Origin: Turritopsis dohrnii
Lineage: Eukaryota; Cnidaria; Hydrozoa; Anthoathecata; Oceaniidae
DNA: 64,000 nt
Assembly (NCBI GenBank): GCA_027922465.2
Contig: BQMF02000099.1
Location: forward strand, 1,010,259-1,074,258
Direction: 5' to 3'
How positions within the stretch are numbered: the stretch's first letter is position 1; the number at the start of each line of letters is the position of its first letter. Positions 33,078-44,954 of this stretch are shown here, one piece after another. The position numbers and the translations under genes are program-made. The notes below the pieces were generated by a model. That model was not told where the DNA came from. It made no database searches and saw nothing but the letters and a program-made list of their open reading frames with translations.

Positions 33078-36000
33078 CTAATTCATCAGTTCGTCCATCA
33101 TGATATCACGTTTAGTCAATCCATCTGCTAGCTGTGATGCAGTTGGAATCCACTTGATGTCAGCAACTTCCTTATCTTCAAGCAATCGCTGAATTTCTCC
33201 AACATCAACTCTGAGGCGTTTCTCCTGAACTTGCTTAGTTGATCGTAGGCTTTGTTCTACTGGCTTGTTATCACAGTATGCTTCAACTTCAATCTTGTTG
33301 TTCTTGAAATCATTAAACAAGAATTCCGATATCAAATTTCCAAGGTAAATAGCATTGTTAATCGTCTCTTTTAAAGCAAGAGTTTCGGCTTCTAGAGTGC
33401 TTGCTACTTTTCTCTTAATCTTGGAAGAACCCCAATCAAGAATACATGTGTCGTTACTACCAACAAGCAATATCACATAGCCTTGCGTGCTTGAAACACC
33501 ATCTGGCAAATTACAAAATCCTGCATCAGAGTATGCAATAATTTTCTCAATTTCACCGACTGGTTTAAAAACGATCTCTGACTTTCTTGTGTGTAGCTTT
33601 TTAATTACTTTCTTGGCACGTTTGAATGTAGCTGCAGATGCCTTATTTCTTTCAATACTCAATTCCAGTGTATCAAAACATAAATCAGGTCGTGTCTGAG
33701 AGCTTACCCATTGAAGTTGACCGATTATACTTCTCAATAATCTCAGTTGCTTTCGATCTACATTCTCCTGAGGACCATCTATCTGCATTTCTTGATCATG
33801 AATTTCAGAAGCATAAGCAGCTTGATTGACATATACTACCAGAAGACAATTTCGTCACTTGCAGACCAACATACTTGAAACAGAGTGAGATACATTTACC
33901 GACTTTAAATTTCTCCTTTGCATTCTGAATAACTTGCTGAAAGAAAATCAATGTGCCTGTAACAAAGAAATCATCCACATTCAAAAGTATGATACCATGT
34001 AGAATACCATCATAATACCATCTGAAAACAGCTTTATCTAACTGAGACTGAATACAACTGAGCTTTATAAGAGTTTCTCTGACAGATAAATACCAGTTGC
34101 GTGCTGCATCAATCAATCCATATGCTGTTTTACGCAATCTCCATAATTGTCCATTTCTGTTGGCTTCAGGTGGTGGTACCACAAATACATCTCTATTAAT
34201 TCGTCTACCTTGTAAAAATACAGCCTTAATGTCGATTGTTTGTATAACCCAATCGTTTTTAGAAGCTATGGCAAATACTACTCGCAATGTTGTTCTAGAA
34301 GCAGTTGGTGCATCTGTTTGCACCATATCATCTTCCTCAAAACCACGTATGACAAGTCGAGCCTTCGGTTTAATGCTTCCATCTTCTTGTTCCTTCTCTG
34401 TCACAATCCATCTCGTACTTATGACTTTCTGACCTTTGTCTTCAATCAAATCTACAGCCTCCATCATCCTCCAATTTTCAATTTCAGCATGCTTAGCTTC
34501 AATCACATCAGGATCAGTGTGTCGTTCAACAGGTATCATTACGACATGAGCTTCATTAATGATGTTAGAACTCCATTTACCGGTTTCTGGGTCATACAAT
34601 GATGGTGTTTTTCGGGTACGCCTTGGTCTTCATTCTGATGTTGCTACATCCTGCTCATTGTTTTCTTGATCTCCTCTATCTCCATCATTTACAGAATCAT
34701 CAGGTACTATGTCTGCAAGATTTTCAACATCACTCAATTCATCTCCATCACTTTCATCAGATGATGGTTCAGCAGGTGGTCTTGACTGTAAATCAGCTGT
34801 ATCATTGTTCTCTGCTTTCTTCTTGCCAGTATCTGCAGTTGGTTCCGCATGAGCAACTTTCACGACACAGTTTGCAGAGCATCTTATTAACCTTGAACCA
34901 TGTATAACATAAACCACAGTTCCTAACTGACCGAGTACTTTTCCTGCCCCTCTCCATCTTGGAGAATCATTCCGTTTGTAATAAACTTTGTCGCCTTGCA
35001 GAAACGTTTCCTCACAAGATCTGACACGATGTTGTAATGCACGCTTTATTCGTTCAGATGACTCATTTTTCATGTATGTACGACGAGCTAGATGCATATT
35101 GTTTAAAGCAGGCAGGGAACTGTTGAGAACATTAGGTAGATTTGGTAATACTCCTGTAACCAACTGTACAGGTGTGAATCCCTTATGGTTTTGAAGACAA
35201 TTCTTAATGCGTTGACTGCATTTGCCAGAGCAATGTTAATTTTCATTTTTGGGTTCTCCTCAAGCATTTTCATAACTATCAAATCAACTACGGCATGGTT
35301 TCGTTCACATATGCCATTACTCCAAGGAGAAGCAGCTCCGGTTGCACACACTTCAACATTGAATTGTTCCATTGCTGCAAGATACTGCGGGTTGTCAAAT
35401 TCGCCGCCATTATCAATCAGCACTTTCTTAGGCGGTCCCATTCCAGCAGAAATCCAAGTAAGGACAAAAGCATCAACAACTTCTTTTGGTTCTTTGCTCC
35501 TCAGAACTGTTGCACGCGTAAATCTCGTAAATAAATCAACAAAGTATATGAAGTAAATATTACTCTGAGTGAAAACTTGTAAGTCCATTGCAACAACTTC
35601 ATTAAACGATGCAGCCATGGGTAACGAAACAACTGGGTGTGACGGTGTGCGTTTATATCTCAGGCAAACGTCGCAAACATCAGCTACACGTTCATTCATC
35701 TGCTTCAACACGGTATTGATCATCCCAGCTCTCTTTAACAACTCTTCTGTTACACTAGCAGGTTGGTGTCGAAACTGGCGATGGAGCTTTTTAATCATTT
35801 CTAGCTTTTCCTTCTCATTCATATCACTTACACAGATATTTACTTCATCATTATTCCATAGAGACAGTTTAAAATGTCCTGAGGCTGTTGTGTCTAGATC
35901 ATAAGACTTCCCATTTACTCCCAGTGTGTCATTGTTAAAGTTTATAGAAAAACCTCGTTTTTTCATTTCTGCCTTAGAAATCAGCAATGGTATATCCCTT

Positions 36001-36281
36001 TGAACAATGCCTGCAGTAATAGTAGTACGCTTTCCTAAGATGTAACAAGGAAACTTCATCTTCTCACTTGCCTGAATAGGAACTTCTCCACCAAACTTGA
36101 ACTTCGAATTTGAAGGAAATGTCTCTACTTCTGCAAAATCAGCATCAGACATGTTTGTAAAGAAATTATCCTTCCATGTCTTACCCATGACATTTGAAGT
36201 ACAGCAACTGTTCAAAAGACATTCATCAGTACTTTGGAAAACAAGAACTTCATTTTCAACTGACTCATCACATTTATTCAC
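33078..36281 (-). pseudogene. Copia pol: integrase, reverse transcriptase and RNase H, broken into four frames
   Basis: Segment 36281-35103 holds the protease-like part, the HH..CC-type integrase zinc region (HRQFRHQPASVTEEL, CDVCLRYKR) and the integrase core with DLFTRF, IDNGGEFDN and GICERNHAVVD carrying the D, D and E residues. The frame shifts near 35160. Segment 35163-34630 has the integrase C-terminus and ends in a stop. Segment 34599-33805 is reverse transcriptase (DIKAVFLQGR, the VDDF catalytic box in LLNVDDFFVTG). After another shift near 33830, segment 33788-33078 covers the RNase H domain (YSDAGFCNLPDG, ASTLEAETLALKE, ADGLTKR). Confidence 0.88.
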
Positions 36282-36537
36282 CTCTTCTGCATCAACTTGG
36301 TATGCACCTTGAAGGTTATGGTATGACTCAGGACATCCGTGCCCATATCGACCGGCAAGGTGAAAGATTGAACCGCAAACATTACATCAAAGAGGTTGAC
36401 CATTTTCATCTAAATGATTCATTTGACGCTTTCTTACGATTTCTTACATTTTAGGTACCTTTCGTACCTAAGTTGGATTGAGTTGGTGTTTCTGATTTAA
36501 AAATACGACTTGGCTGGAATCTACCACCTCGACTTCG

Positions 36538-37272
36538 TTAACCTCTTCCTCGTCCTGAACCACGATTAAAGCTACAGCCACGATTTGAAAACTGCACATT
36601 GTTCCTGCTGTAAACACAGTAGGCTTCATCATCGTCAGCTGTCAATAATACCTCATCTTTTACCTTCTGGTTTTCTGTCACAGTTAAACCGGTTTTCTCA
36701 CTCCCAAGATATTTTCGCAGTGACCTCTTTGTTTGATCCAAGATGTCGGGGATCTTATCGTTTATCCCGGATATAACTAGCTGACTCACATCATCACTCA
36801 AACATGCACTTTCCATGAGCTGAAGAGCATAAGTTTCATCATCCAATTCTCTCCCAGCTATTTTCAAACTCGAACACGCACTGTCAAATTTATCAATATA
36901 CTCATCAATATTTTGTCCCTTGTCACGTTTTAGTTCAATAAAAGTTTTCCATGCTTTCTTTTTTAAAGCTAGGTCATCTTCTTTAAATCTCTTATCAAGT
37001 ACATGTAAAATTTGATCAACTGCATCTTCATGGAACACATCTATAACACCTAACTGTGCTTCTGCAACAAGTTTATTCCCGATATTGTCTTTTTCTATGT
37101 CCTTTAACTTTTGGAATAATAAATATCCACGATCAGATTTTGGTAACTTGGCACGCTCACAAGCTTCAACCCACATTAACACCAAAAATTTCCAATCATT
37201 ATATCGTTGCTTGATAGGATCCCAACCAGGAGGCTTGAGCTTTTCTTCGCGGTAAAACTTCTTGTCAGCCAT
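36538..37272 (-). pseudogene. Copia gag region, 244 residues, truncated by a stop
   Basis: It starts at the ATG just inside the primer site and reads as a Copia gag (ADQ-less helical core, CERAKLPKSDRGYLLFQKLK, EYIDKFDSACSSLKIAGREL). It ends at a stop after an RG-rich tail (GSGRGRG). The zinc-knuckle-like motif CNVCGSIFH lies further on (about nt 36390) behind more stops, so the gag-pol frame is broken here. Confidence 0.75.
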
Positions 37273-37930
37273 TATCGCAACTACTCTCTGCTACCAATGT
37301 TAAAAATAGCTATAATATGATAATAAACCTCCTGTGGAACTCCTGTATATATATCTAAAGATAAAACAGAGAGTAAACAATAACAGTAATAGGCTGTGAG
37401 ACACACCTAGACCCATATTAAAAAAAAAGATTTACAGCATACCGACAAGATGGTAGAGACTCTTGAGTTGGTGTTATTATAGTAGTAAAATCTTCTGTTA
37501 TTTCTGACCAGTTATATGAATCTAGAAATACTGAATGTATTGCAATTAAAAACTTACCAAAAACCTGTCATCATTACTGCAGCATACTGACCACCAAAAT
37601 GTAATCTGAAGTATATTGATGACCTTGCAGATGATGTCACAACCATAATTAATAGCCACAAAACAAGCCCTCATTTGAATTGGTTGTGATGGGAACCTCT
37701 CAGATATTGACTACTAACAACATTATAGGTTACCAGTACCCTAAAGCAATCAATGAGTCATTTATCAACATGATGGAAGATACCAATACGGAACAGCTAG
37801 TCAACTTTCCAACAAGAAAAAACAACACTCTTGACATTCTTCTTACCAATAATCCTTCATAAGCTTCTAATATTAAAGATATCGATGACATCAGTGACCA
37901 CGACAGAATTCCTATAGCTGATACCGGGTA

Positions 37931-39733
37931 TGGCAAAAAAAACGTCCCCAAATTTGAAAATTTGATGTAGCTTCGTCAAATGATCGTAATGATTTGAAAC
38001 TTCATAGGGCTGTTTTCGCACCTATTTCTGATATTTCCTGAGAGTTTGACAGCTAAACGACAATTTTTCTTAAAGATATAGCAATTTCCCGAAAACATAT
38101 AAAAAATCACTTGTTTATAGAATTGACGTCAATATCTTACTGTGATCAAAATGAAATTTTATATCAATTACAAAATTTCATTGAACTAGACAATGACAAA
38201 TCCACAAATCTATTCATAAAACTAAAAGAATATGAAATTTACAAAACGTTTATGCAAAGTGCATTTTGATTGAAGAGCCGTTGCAGTCGTTTACTGCTTT
38301 AAGTCTCTCTGTAAATTGTTTCATTGCTTTTCGGATCTCGGAAAGATTTGATGCACATTCTTTCCAGACCGATTTGATTTTCCGAATCATTTCATCCTCT
38401 GAAGTAAAATGTTTGTTGAGTCTTCCCTCGTATACTTTATCTTTAACTCGACTCCAAAAATAATAGTCGAGTGGATTCGCGTCTGGTGATTTAGGGGGCC
38501 ACTGATCCTTCTTGACATAACGTCGTGGAATAGTTTCCTCAAGGAAATTTTGAACTAATCTACTGGTATGGGAAGTTGCTCCGTCCTGCATATAAATCCA
38601 ATCATTGCGAGGGTAAATCTTACGGATAGCCGGAAACAATTCCTTTTTCAAATGATCATGGTATCGTTTAGCGTTAATTTTAAGACCATTTTGGTTGACG
38701 AATATTGGTTTGCTTACACCATGCCATGTGAAAGCGGCGGATACCATCACTTTGATTGATTGACGATCCGAAGTGTGGAAAAGATTCTTTTCAGGCACAT
38801 CCTTTTTGTTTCCTTTGTAATACACTCTGTTGTTTTGATTGTTGAGTGGTACCTGTAAAGGAAAATCACACTCGTCTTGAAATACTGCTCTTTCCACCAT
38901 GCGAGGATTTCGTGAAAATTTTTCGTAAAGAGATTCGGCTCGTTCGACTCGTCTTGCACGTGTCCCTTCGTTCATTGAGGGAGCTTTCAAACGTTTGAAT
39001 TGTTTGATTCCTTTCGACTTCACCATTCGTCGCACAGATCGATCCGAGATGTTCAAAATCTTGGCTATGTTGTTTGGGGTGACATGAGTTCCCGGGGCTT
39101 CTTCTTGAGAACATACCAATTCCTCAACAGCATTTTGATTTTGTGTTGTTGTTGCCGTGATTGGACGACCAGAGCCTTTTTGCCTTTCCATTGTTCCAAA
39201 TTCCTTATATCTTTTAATCAAACGAGTTACTGACTTCTTTTTCCAATTCTTTTCAGGATTGTCTTTCCAAATACGATATGCAGAATATCCTTTCTCGTGG
39301 TAGTGCTTGATAATGGCTTTATCTTCATCTGAAAAAACCATATTGACTTCACGCAGGTGTTTCTAGATCAAACTGAAGATGATTTTCGGTTTGCGTGACT
39401 GTTAGTAATTACACATTGCAGTGTCTTCATTAACCAGGGACGTCAGTGGCCACTGCAATGACTTCATGAAGAACAACAAAATGAATTCAAGAATAAACCG
39501 GGCGCTGAACAGGGAAAATGAAAAATTTCTTTTGACGTCAAATCTATAAACAAGTGATTTTTGATATGTTTTCGGAAAATTTTTATATCTTTTAGAAAAA
39601 ACGTCGTTAAGCTCTTAAACTTTCAGGAAACATCAAAAATAGGTGTAAAAACAAACCTGTGAAGTTTCAAATCATTTCGATCATTTGACGAAGCTACATC
39701 AAGTTTTCAACTTTGGGGACGTTTTTTTTGCCA
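37931..39733 (-). mobile_element. 1.8-kb Tc1/mariner-superfamily transposon, structurally complete
   Basis: Terminal inverted repeats of about 200 bp (37931-38133 and 39534-39733) begin TGGCAAAAAAAACGTCCCC and are about 85 percent alike by eye. TA target duplications sit at 37929-37930 and 39734-39735. The element lies inside the endonuclease end of the + strand LINE, whose frame resumes after it (HPHRNRPVKRTVNQWNRA). It carries one uninterrupted transposase gene, so it may be, or recently was, autonomous. Confidence 0.93.
38250..39341 (-). CDS. Transposase, Tc1/mariner superfamily with DD38D catalytic spacing
   Basis: An intact frame of 363 residues. The N-terminus has paired helix-turn-helix motifs (KSVTRLIKRYKEFGTMERQK, then NNIAKILNISDRSVRRMVKS) linked by a GSGRP motif like the GRPR hinge of Tc1/mariner transposases. 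Catalytic acidic residues are D156 in VFQDECDF, D253 in YMQDGATSHTS and D292 in SPDANPLDYYFW. The second and third are separated by 38 residues, unlike mariner DD34D or Tc1 DD34E. It cuts and pastes the element by binding the long inverted repeats that enclose it. The nearest named families (DD37D maT-like, DD39D, DD41D) differ in spacing, so its placement needs a tree. Confidence 0.93.
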   Translation of the reverse strand: MVFSDEDKAIIKHYHEKGYSAYRIWKDNPEKNWKKKSVTRLIKRYKEFGTMERQKGSGRPITATTTQNQNAVEELVCSQEEAPGTHVTPNNIAKILNISDRSVRRMVKSKGIKQFKRLKAPSMNEGTRARRVERAESLYEKFSRNPRMVERAVFQDECDFPLQVPLNNQNNRVYYKGNKKDVPEKNLFHTSDRQSIKVMVSAAFTWHGVSKPIFVNQNGLKINAKRYHDHLKKELFPAIRKIYPRNDWIYMQDGATSHTSRLVQNFLEETIPRRYVKKDQWPPKSPDANPLDYYFWSRVKDKVYEGRLNKHFTSEDEMIRKIKSVWKECASNLSEIRKAMKQFTERLKAVNDCNGSSIKMHFA

Positions 39734-40888
39734 TATCTTGTGTCATCCTCATCGAAATCGACCTGTCAAAAGGACTGTTAACCAATGGAATAGGGCTGAT
39801 AATTCTGCCATTAAAATTCCCTTACAGGCACACATAGAACAATTCTGTATAGACCAATCAAATGATATAAATGATCTATGGAATAAATTTAAAACCATCA
39901 CTGACTCGGCAATGTGAAAATATCAAAAGAAACATCAACATGTTATAATGTACCTTGGATCAACCAAGAGTGCCAACGTTTATCACGTTGTAAAAAACGT
40001 GCTTTCAGAAGAGCAAAAGAAACCAATATAAAAGCAGATTGGGAAGGATTTAAGTCCTTGCGTTCCAAAACCAAAAAAGCTAGTCACACAGCTTACAACA
40101 CGTTAATGAGACTATCATATAAGACAATCCAAAAAGCTTCTACTCATTCATTTAAAGCAAAAGAGAGGACAACATTACAGTTTCCTCAAATCCAACGGAA
40201 GCCTGGTGATCGACGATGAAAAGAAAGCAGACATACTTAATAAACAGTGCTGCAGTGTGTTTTCAGAACCTGACGGCAAATTACCTGATATACCTAGTCC
40301 ACCTTTTGCAAATGAAATAGATGATTCTACCATCTCAGGCAAAGGAGTTACAAAACTATTGAAGTCCATTAAACCATTTAAAGCGACAGGATCCGACTGC
40401 ATAAAAGCAAGGTTTCTTTTTGAATTTGCCAATGAACTTTCTCCAGCATTAGTTAAGATATTTAATGCTTCATTAAAACAGAGAGAAGTACCTACAGACT
40501 GGAAACATGCCTTTACCGTGCCAGCGTACAAAAGAGGAGAAAAAAATAAAAGTGACCCTGATTGCTACCGACCAATTTCTTTAACATCGATAGTTTGTAA
40601 GACTATGGAACATATCCTTTGCAGAAAATTATGGCTCATCTTAATAACAATGAAATATTGTCAGATCTGCAATATGGTTTTAGAGAGAAAAGGTCCTGTG
40701 AAACACAATTACTTTTCACAGTAAATGACTTTGCAAATATTATCAATCAGGGGGACAAACAGACTCTGTCCTTTCAGATTTTAGCAAAGCATTTGATAAG
40801 ATTGATAAAAAAAACTCTGTCACAAGCTCCATCATTACTATCTTACGTACGTGGAAGGCCTGCATCATGGATCCATTCATTCCTGAGT

Positions 40889-41249
40889 CAGTGTCTAATC
40901 TTAAGATTTTATCTGGGTGTCGTGCCGGGCCATTGACATCATTGGTTTTAAAATTGTTGGTGGCCCGAAGGAAATTTTAATGGCCCGATATTCAATAACA
41001 CTCTACAATTTCATTTGGACACACTTAGAAATGCTTACAAATTAGAAAGAAAGAGCTGAAATTGCAAAGACAAACATTATAAAACTCAATTCTCTTGTAA
41101 TGGAAATTCTTAAATCATGTTTACAATTTATATACTTTTTTTCGCCTGTCCATTTGGGCCACCACAACACTGGTTTTCAAAAATTTTGGTGGCCCGAACG
41201 CATTTTTGACTGTCTCAGACAGTCGGGCCACTGCTAAGATCAGACACTG
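40889..41249. mobile_element. 361-bp hAT-like non-autonomous element in the LINE reverse transcriptase
   Basis: The ends are inverted repeats starting CAGTGTCTAATCTTA on the left and CAGTGTCTGATCTTA on the right. Target duplication TGAGT lies at 40884-40888 and 41250-41254. Removing the element and one TGAGT restores the LINE reading FLSGRTQQVIINGKSS. Subterminal GTGGCCCGAA motifs occur in inverted orientation. CAGTG ends suit hAT elements, but their usual target duplication is 8 bp; a 5-bp one is unusual, so the superfamily is tentative. Confidence 0.8.
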
Positions 41250-41999
41250 TGAGTGGAAGAACCCAACAAGTTATCATCAATGGTAAATCATCTTCCACTG
41301 CTGCAGTGAAATAGGGAGTCCCTCAAGGAACAGTTCTTTACCCAGTCTTATTTTTTATATACATAAACGATCTGCCTGCATGCGTAAAGTCAATGGTTTG
41401 CCTCTTTGCAGACGATGCCTACCTTTATCGACCAGTGTTGACTCAAAATGATTCAAACATAATGCAGGATGATTTGAATGCATTGCAAAATTGGGAATGC
41501 ACATGGAGCATGGAATTCCACTCTAAGAAATGCAAGGTGTTATGGGGAACTAACAAGATCAAATCAATTTGCTCTCTGTACAAAATTCGCAACCGAAATT
41601 TAGAATCTGTTAATGATGCCAAATACTTAGGTGTTACAATAAACAAGCACCTAAAATGGAATTTTTTAATTAAAGGACGTTGCAAAATTATGTTTTTGGC
41701 TGATTTGGCACCTGATAAACAGGATTTTTTTATATTAATCAGTAAAATAGGACCTGAGGCTTATGACGCGCCAAAAAGGTTTTTATTACCATCTTATTAA
41801 ATAATGGCATTCATTTAAAAATAATGCTGTGTTTTAGAGAAAGTCCTTAAAAATACTTTCTCAATATAGTGCTATATGTGCTATGTGTGTATATTATCCT
41901 ATGTTTGTAGTGAGTTATTAAATCTATTATAGATTTTATAGTACTAACAGAATGCTACCCACAGTCATTACTTTAATACTATGGTCTGAGCCCATTCGA

Positions 42000-43905
42000 C
42001 TACTGTTTTAAGATCGTCCTCCAACTCAGCAGCCATTTCAACCTTATCAAACAAGTTCTTAGTCCTATCAAGAGACAAGTAAAGAGTAGTGTCGTCAGCG
42101 TAAATAGCAAGTTTACTGAGTATACAATTGGGAAGGTTGTTGAAGAAAATGAGAAGAGGGTCGGACTAAAAACAGAACCTTGAGGCACCCCTGAATTAAT
42201 AGGGTAAGAAGAAGACGAATGACCATCGAGAACCACTTTAATACTCCTGCCACTAAGAAAGGACTTAATAAGATTCAAGAGTGAACCAGAAATGCCATAG
42301 GAGTTCAACTTGTGAAGAAGGCTACGATGCCAAACTTTGTCGAATGCCTCCAGATGATGGATGATGGAAGAGTTGATCAATGATTCGAAGACCTTATTTA
42401 TAATAGAGAGAAGACTAATAGAATGATAATATAGAGGGTCCGATCTCTCACCAGTGTTTTTGAAAACAGGCACAACAAAAGCAATCTTCCAACAAGAAGG
42501 AAAACAAAATTCATTGATACACTTCCTGAATAGCCTACAGAGTATGGGAGAGAGCATTTTTGTAGAACGATTACAGGGATTTCGTCGGGACCAGTAGCCT
42601 TAGAAGAGTCGTCGAACTAACAACATCTGCAACCATCTTGTTCAGAGAAGACAAATCCACGTCAGTTATGGGGGCAATATCGGGCAAAACATGACCAGTG
42701 TCATCAAAAGTGGAGTTCCTGCTGAACTGTTTAGCAAAGAGCTCTGCCTTGCTAACAGCAGATGTCAACACCTCAGGACCATTGAAGAGCGGTGGAATCT
42801 TAGACAATATATACGCCAGAAATCATGAGACCCAGCAGATTCAGATATAAGCCGATCATAGACCTGATTTTTACAGTTGTTGCGAGCTCTGGTGAAAAGA
42901 CGCCTGTTGTCCTCACTAATACAGCGTTGATTACGATGGAAAAATGATTACGATGGGCATTTGCAGCAGAAATGGCAGGAGAGAACCAGGGGGTAGAGTG
43001 TGGTTTAACTTAATACTTACAAGAAGGAACAAATTCATCAATACCAACCTGAAGCCAAGAAGAGATCTCCACTGCGCACCTCTCTGCATCACAGGCAAAG
43101 ATATGATCAACCGGCAGTTCACGAATCAGATCTTGAAAGCTGTCCCAGTCATCACGATGGTACGAATAAAGTTTGCGGTGAATGGGTGGATCCTGTGGGC
43201 AAGCGGAATTAAAGTCAATGGTTACGTTAACAACAGAATGATCGGAATTACCTACAGGACAAGATGTTGATGTTTCGCAAATGTTCGGGTTAGACGAAAA
43301 GAATAGGTCAAGTAAAGAAGGCTCCTGATCAACTCAATCAGATATGCAAGTGGGAGAGTTCAAAAAGTTGAAAATGTCAATGCCAGATGGGGAGGTAGTG
43401 TGAGAGAAAGGTAACCAGTCAGCATGATGGATATTGAAATCACTGAACACAAAGATATAAGCAGAAGGGTGAGTTATGATCAATATTTATCAATATTTTC
43501 TGAGATAGAATTGATGACGCTGCATGACTGAGAAGGTTAGGATACACAAGGAAAAGATAGCTAGTTGAATACAAGAGAGAAAGACGTAGGCAGATGAAAG
43601 ATTCGTCAGGAGATTTGAGATACAATTGATGACTGACAGGAAGACAGTCATGAACATAGACCGTGCATAAGAATAGATGAGTCCTTGCGATTAATAGGAA
43701 GATAGCCAGGTACATCAAAGTCAGAGGAGCTAATAGAAGAGTTGAGATTAGTTTCACAAATAGCTAGAATGTCAGGAGATGAGTTGACTAGAAAAGATTC
43801 CAAATGAGAGAGGTTCCCACGAAGCCCACGAATATTAGAGAAGGAAAGTGAAAAAGGCGTTGTCGATTTACGAGAACCCGATTTAGATTTACTGGTATTT
43901 GCCAA
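42000..43905 (-). pseudogene. Second, decayed LINE on the minus strand
   Basis: At 43905-43650 an endonuclease N-terminus reads SFSNIRGLRGNLSHLESFLV and DILAICETNL. At 42557-42000 a reverse transcriptase reads CWKIAFVVPVFKNTGERSD, AFDKVWHRSLLHKLNSYGIS, FLSGRSIKVVLDG and GVPQGSVFSPTLF, and then shifts frame before a YADD-type box (nt 42120-42090). The palm region before AFDKVWH is missing, because SIIHHLE joins directly to AFDK. The middle of the endonuclease is in several frames. It differs from the plus-strand LINE in sequence and lies convergent to it. Confidence 0.85.
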
Positions 43906-44646
43906 TTTTTTTCATAATGAGGAGAAAGAAATCCTAGTTGTGTCAGCTGAAGAACTCGTGCTAGAGGATAATTTCAATATAGGTTTGCTGCTAGCTTTGA
44001 ACCTATTGTCGTAACAAAAGCAATGTTGTGGCCATTAAGGATGCAAACCGTTACAGCTGCAGGGCGCAGTCCAAGCGCAACTTGGCACTACTACTGCAAC
44101 ACCATTTTTCGACTGTTGATAGACCAGCCTCTCTAAGTAGCTAGCATGTACTATCGGGCTCATGTACTACCAGTTGGCAAAGTAACAATCAGGTAAAACT
44201 ACTATCCTTACACCCTCAGCATAGACAACTAAGAAGCAATATTGAAAATAGACTCAAGCATTTGTCACACAATCAAGCGCAACGAGGAGACCGATGTTCA
44301 TCATCCTAGAGTAGATATGACACTGCAAGAAGCACATCTCTACCTACCCCTAAAGACAATTGCGGCTTGCCAACCAGGTGTTTTTATCAAGACACCATCT
44401 CTAAGAAGGTTGCCTACCAAAGCTAAAGAAGCCTTCCCCTCCATTAAGTAAGACTGACCCACCAGACGCCAACCTGGTATTTTAATGTCTTGGGGTACGT
44501 TCATTAGGTAATTCAGAATATAAGTATTATGTAAAGTTCGGTAAAATTTTTTTACCACCTCAAACTTCAAAAACAATGTACGCAAAACCTGTGTCAAAAA
44601 TAGGTGATGAAAAATTCAAAATTTAAAGTTTAGACTTTTTAATAAA
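43906..44646. other. Spacer, possibly the worn 5' part of the minus-strand LINE
   Basis: No clear coding sequence. It sits where the 5' region of the LINE at 42000-43905 would lie. A short inverted pair around CAACCAGGTG and CAACCTGGT flanks 44371-44480. Confidence 0.35.
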
Positions 44647-44801
44647 GCTTGGAATACATTACACATTTAATGGATCAGTTTAAATGGTTTTAAATAAAAG
44701 AAAACGTGATACATAGCGAATTAAATAGAAATAGTCCCTGTGGGCAAAAACGTCATAAAAATATTTAAACAGATCCATTTAAGTAATAATGTATACCAAG
44801 C
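44647..44801. mobile_element. MITE family A, copy 2 (155 bp)
   Basis: It shares with 8640-8812 the blocks AATACATTA, CATTTAATGGATCAGTTTAAA, AAGAAAACGTGATACAT, AGCGAATTAAATAGAAAT and GTGGGCAAAAACGTCATAAA. The ends are GCTTGG..CCAAGC, so the outer 6 bp differ from copy 1. TTAA follows the right end. Confidence 0.8.
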
Positions 44802-44954
44802 TTAAAGTAAAAGAAACTGACGTCATGGCACATGCCACTATATAACTATATAACCGTACTATATTAACTGTAAATTAAAACTAAATATAGTGGTATGCAC
44901 ACTTGCTATTATATGTAAGATAAGATAGTAATAAAAACTTTTTGGTGAGCCATA

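Larger units (their letters stand above)
32731..37385 (-). mobile_element. Ty1/Copia retrotransposon with 88-bp LTRs
   Basis: LTRs at 32731-32818 and 37298-37385 differ at one of 88 positions and have TG..CA ends (on the minus strand TGTTATTG..TTTTTAACA). The 5-bp target duplication GTAAT lies at 32726-32730 and 37386-37390. Next to the 5' LTR on the minus strand is TTGGTAGCAGAGAG, a primer site matching initiator-Met tRNA use as in many Copia elements. A purine run (AGGGAGGA) precedes the 3' LTR. The order gag, protease/zinc knuckle, integrase, reverse transcriptase, RNase H is Copia-type. The gag style (PPGWDPIKQRYNDWKFLVLM) resembles the GalEa group of aquatic animals, as inference. Internal stops and frameshifts mean this copy is not autonomous, although the near-identical LTRs say it inserted fairly recently. 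Confidence 0.92.
32510..41800 (+). mobile_element. Old non-LTR retrotransposon (LINE), split by three later insertions
   Basis: Removing the three inserted elements restores one LINE in pieces 32510-32730, 37386-37930, 39734-40888 and 41250 to about 41800. Piece 1 has the endonuclease start (IMVINFQKIWSKKEEFHRML) and reads across the Copia site into the endonuclease motif C-E-T-H-L-D-P. Piece 2 has the endonuclease end (LVNFPTRKNNTLDILLTNN, ISDHDRIPIADT). Piece 3 has the linker and early reverse transcriptase (PFKATGSDCIKARF, CYRPISLTSIVCKTMEHIL, DFSKAFDK in a shifted frame). Piece 4 has GVPQGT, FFIYINDLP and the catalytic FADD box, then KYLGVTINKHLKWN. Several stops and frameshifts show it is dead. 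The motif set suits the CR1/Jockey group; the exact clade is inference. Confidence 0.85.
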
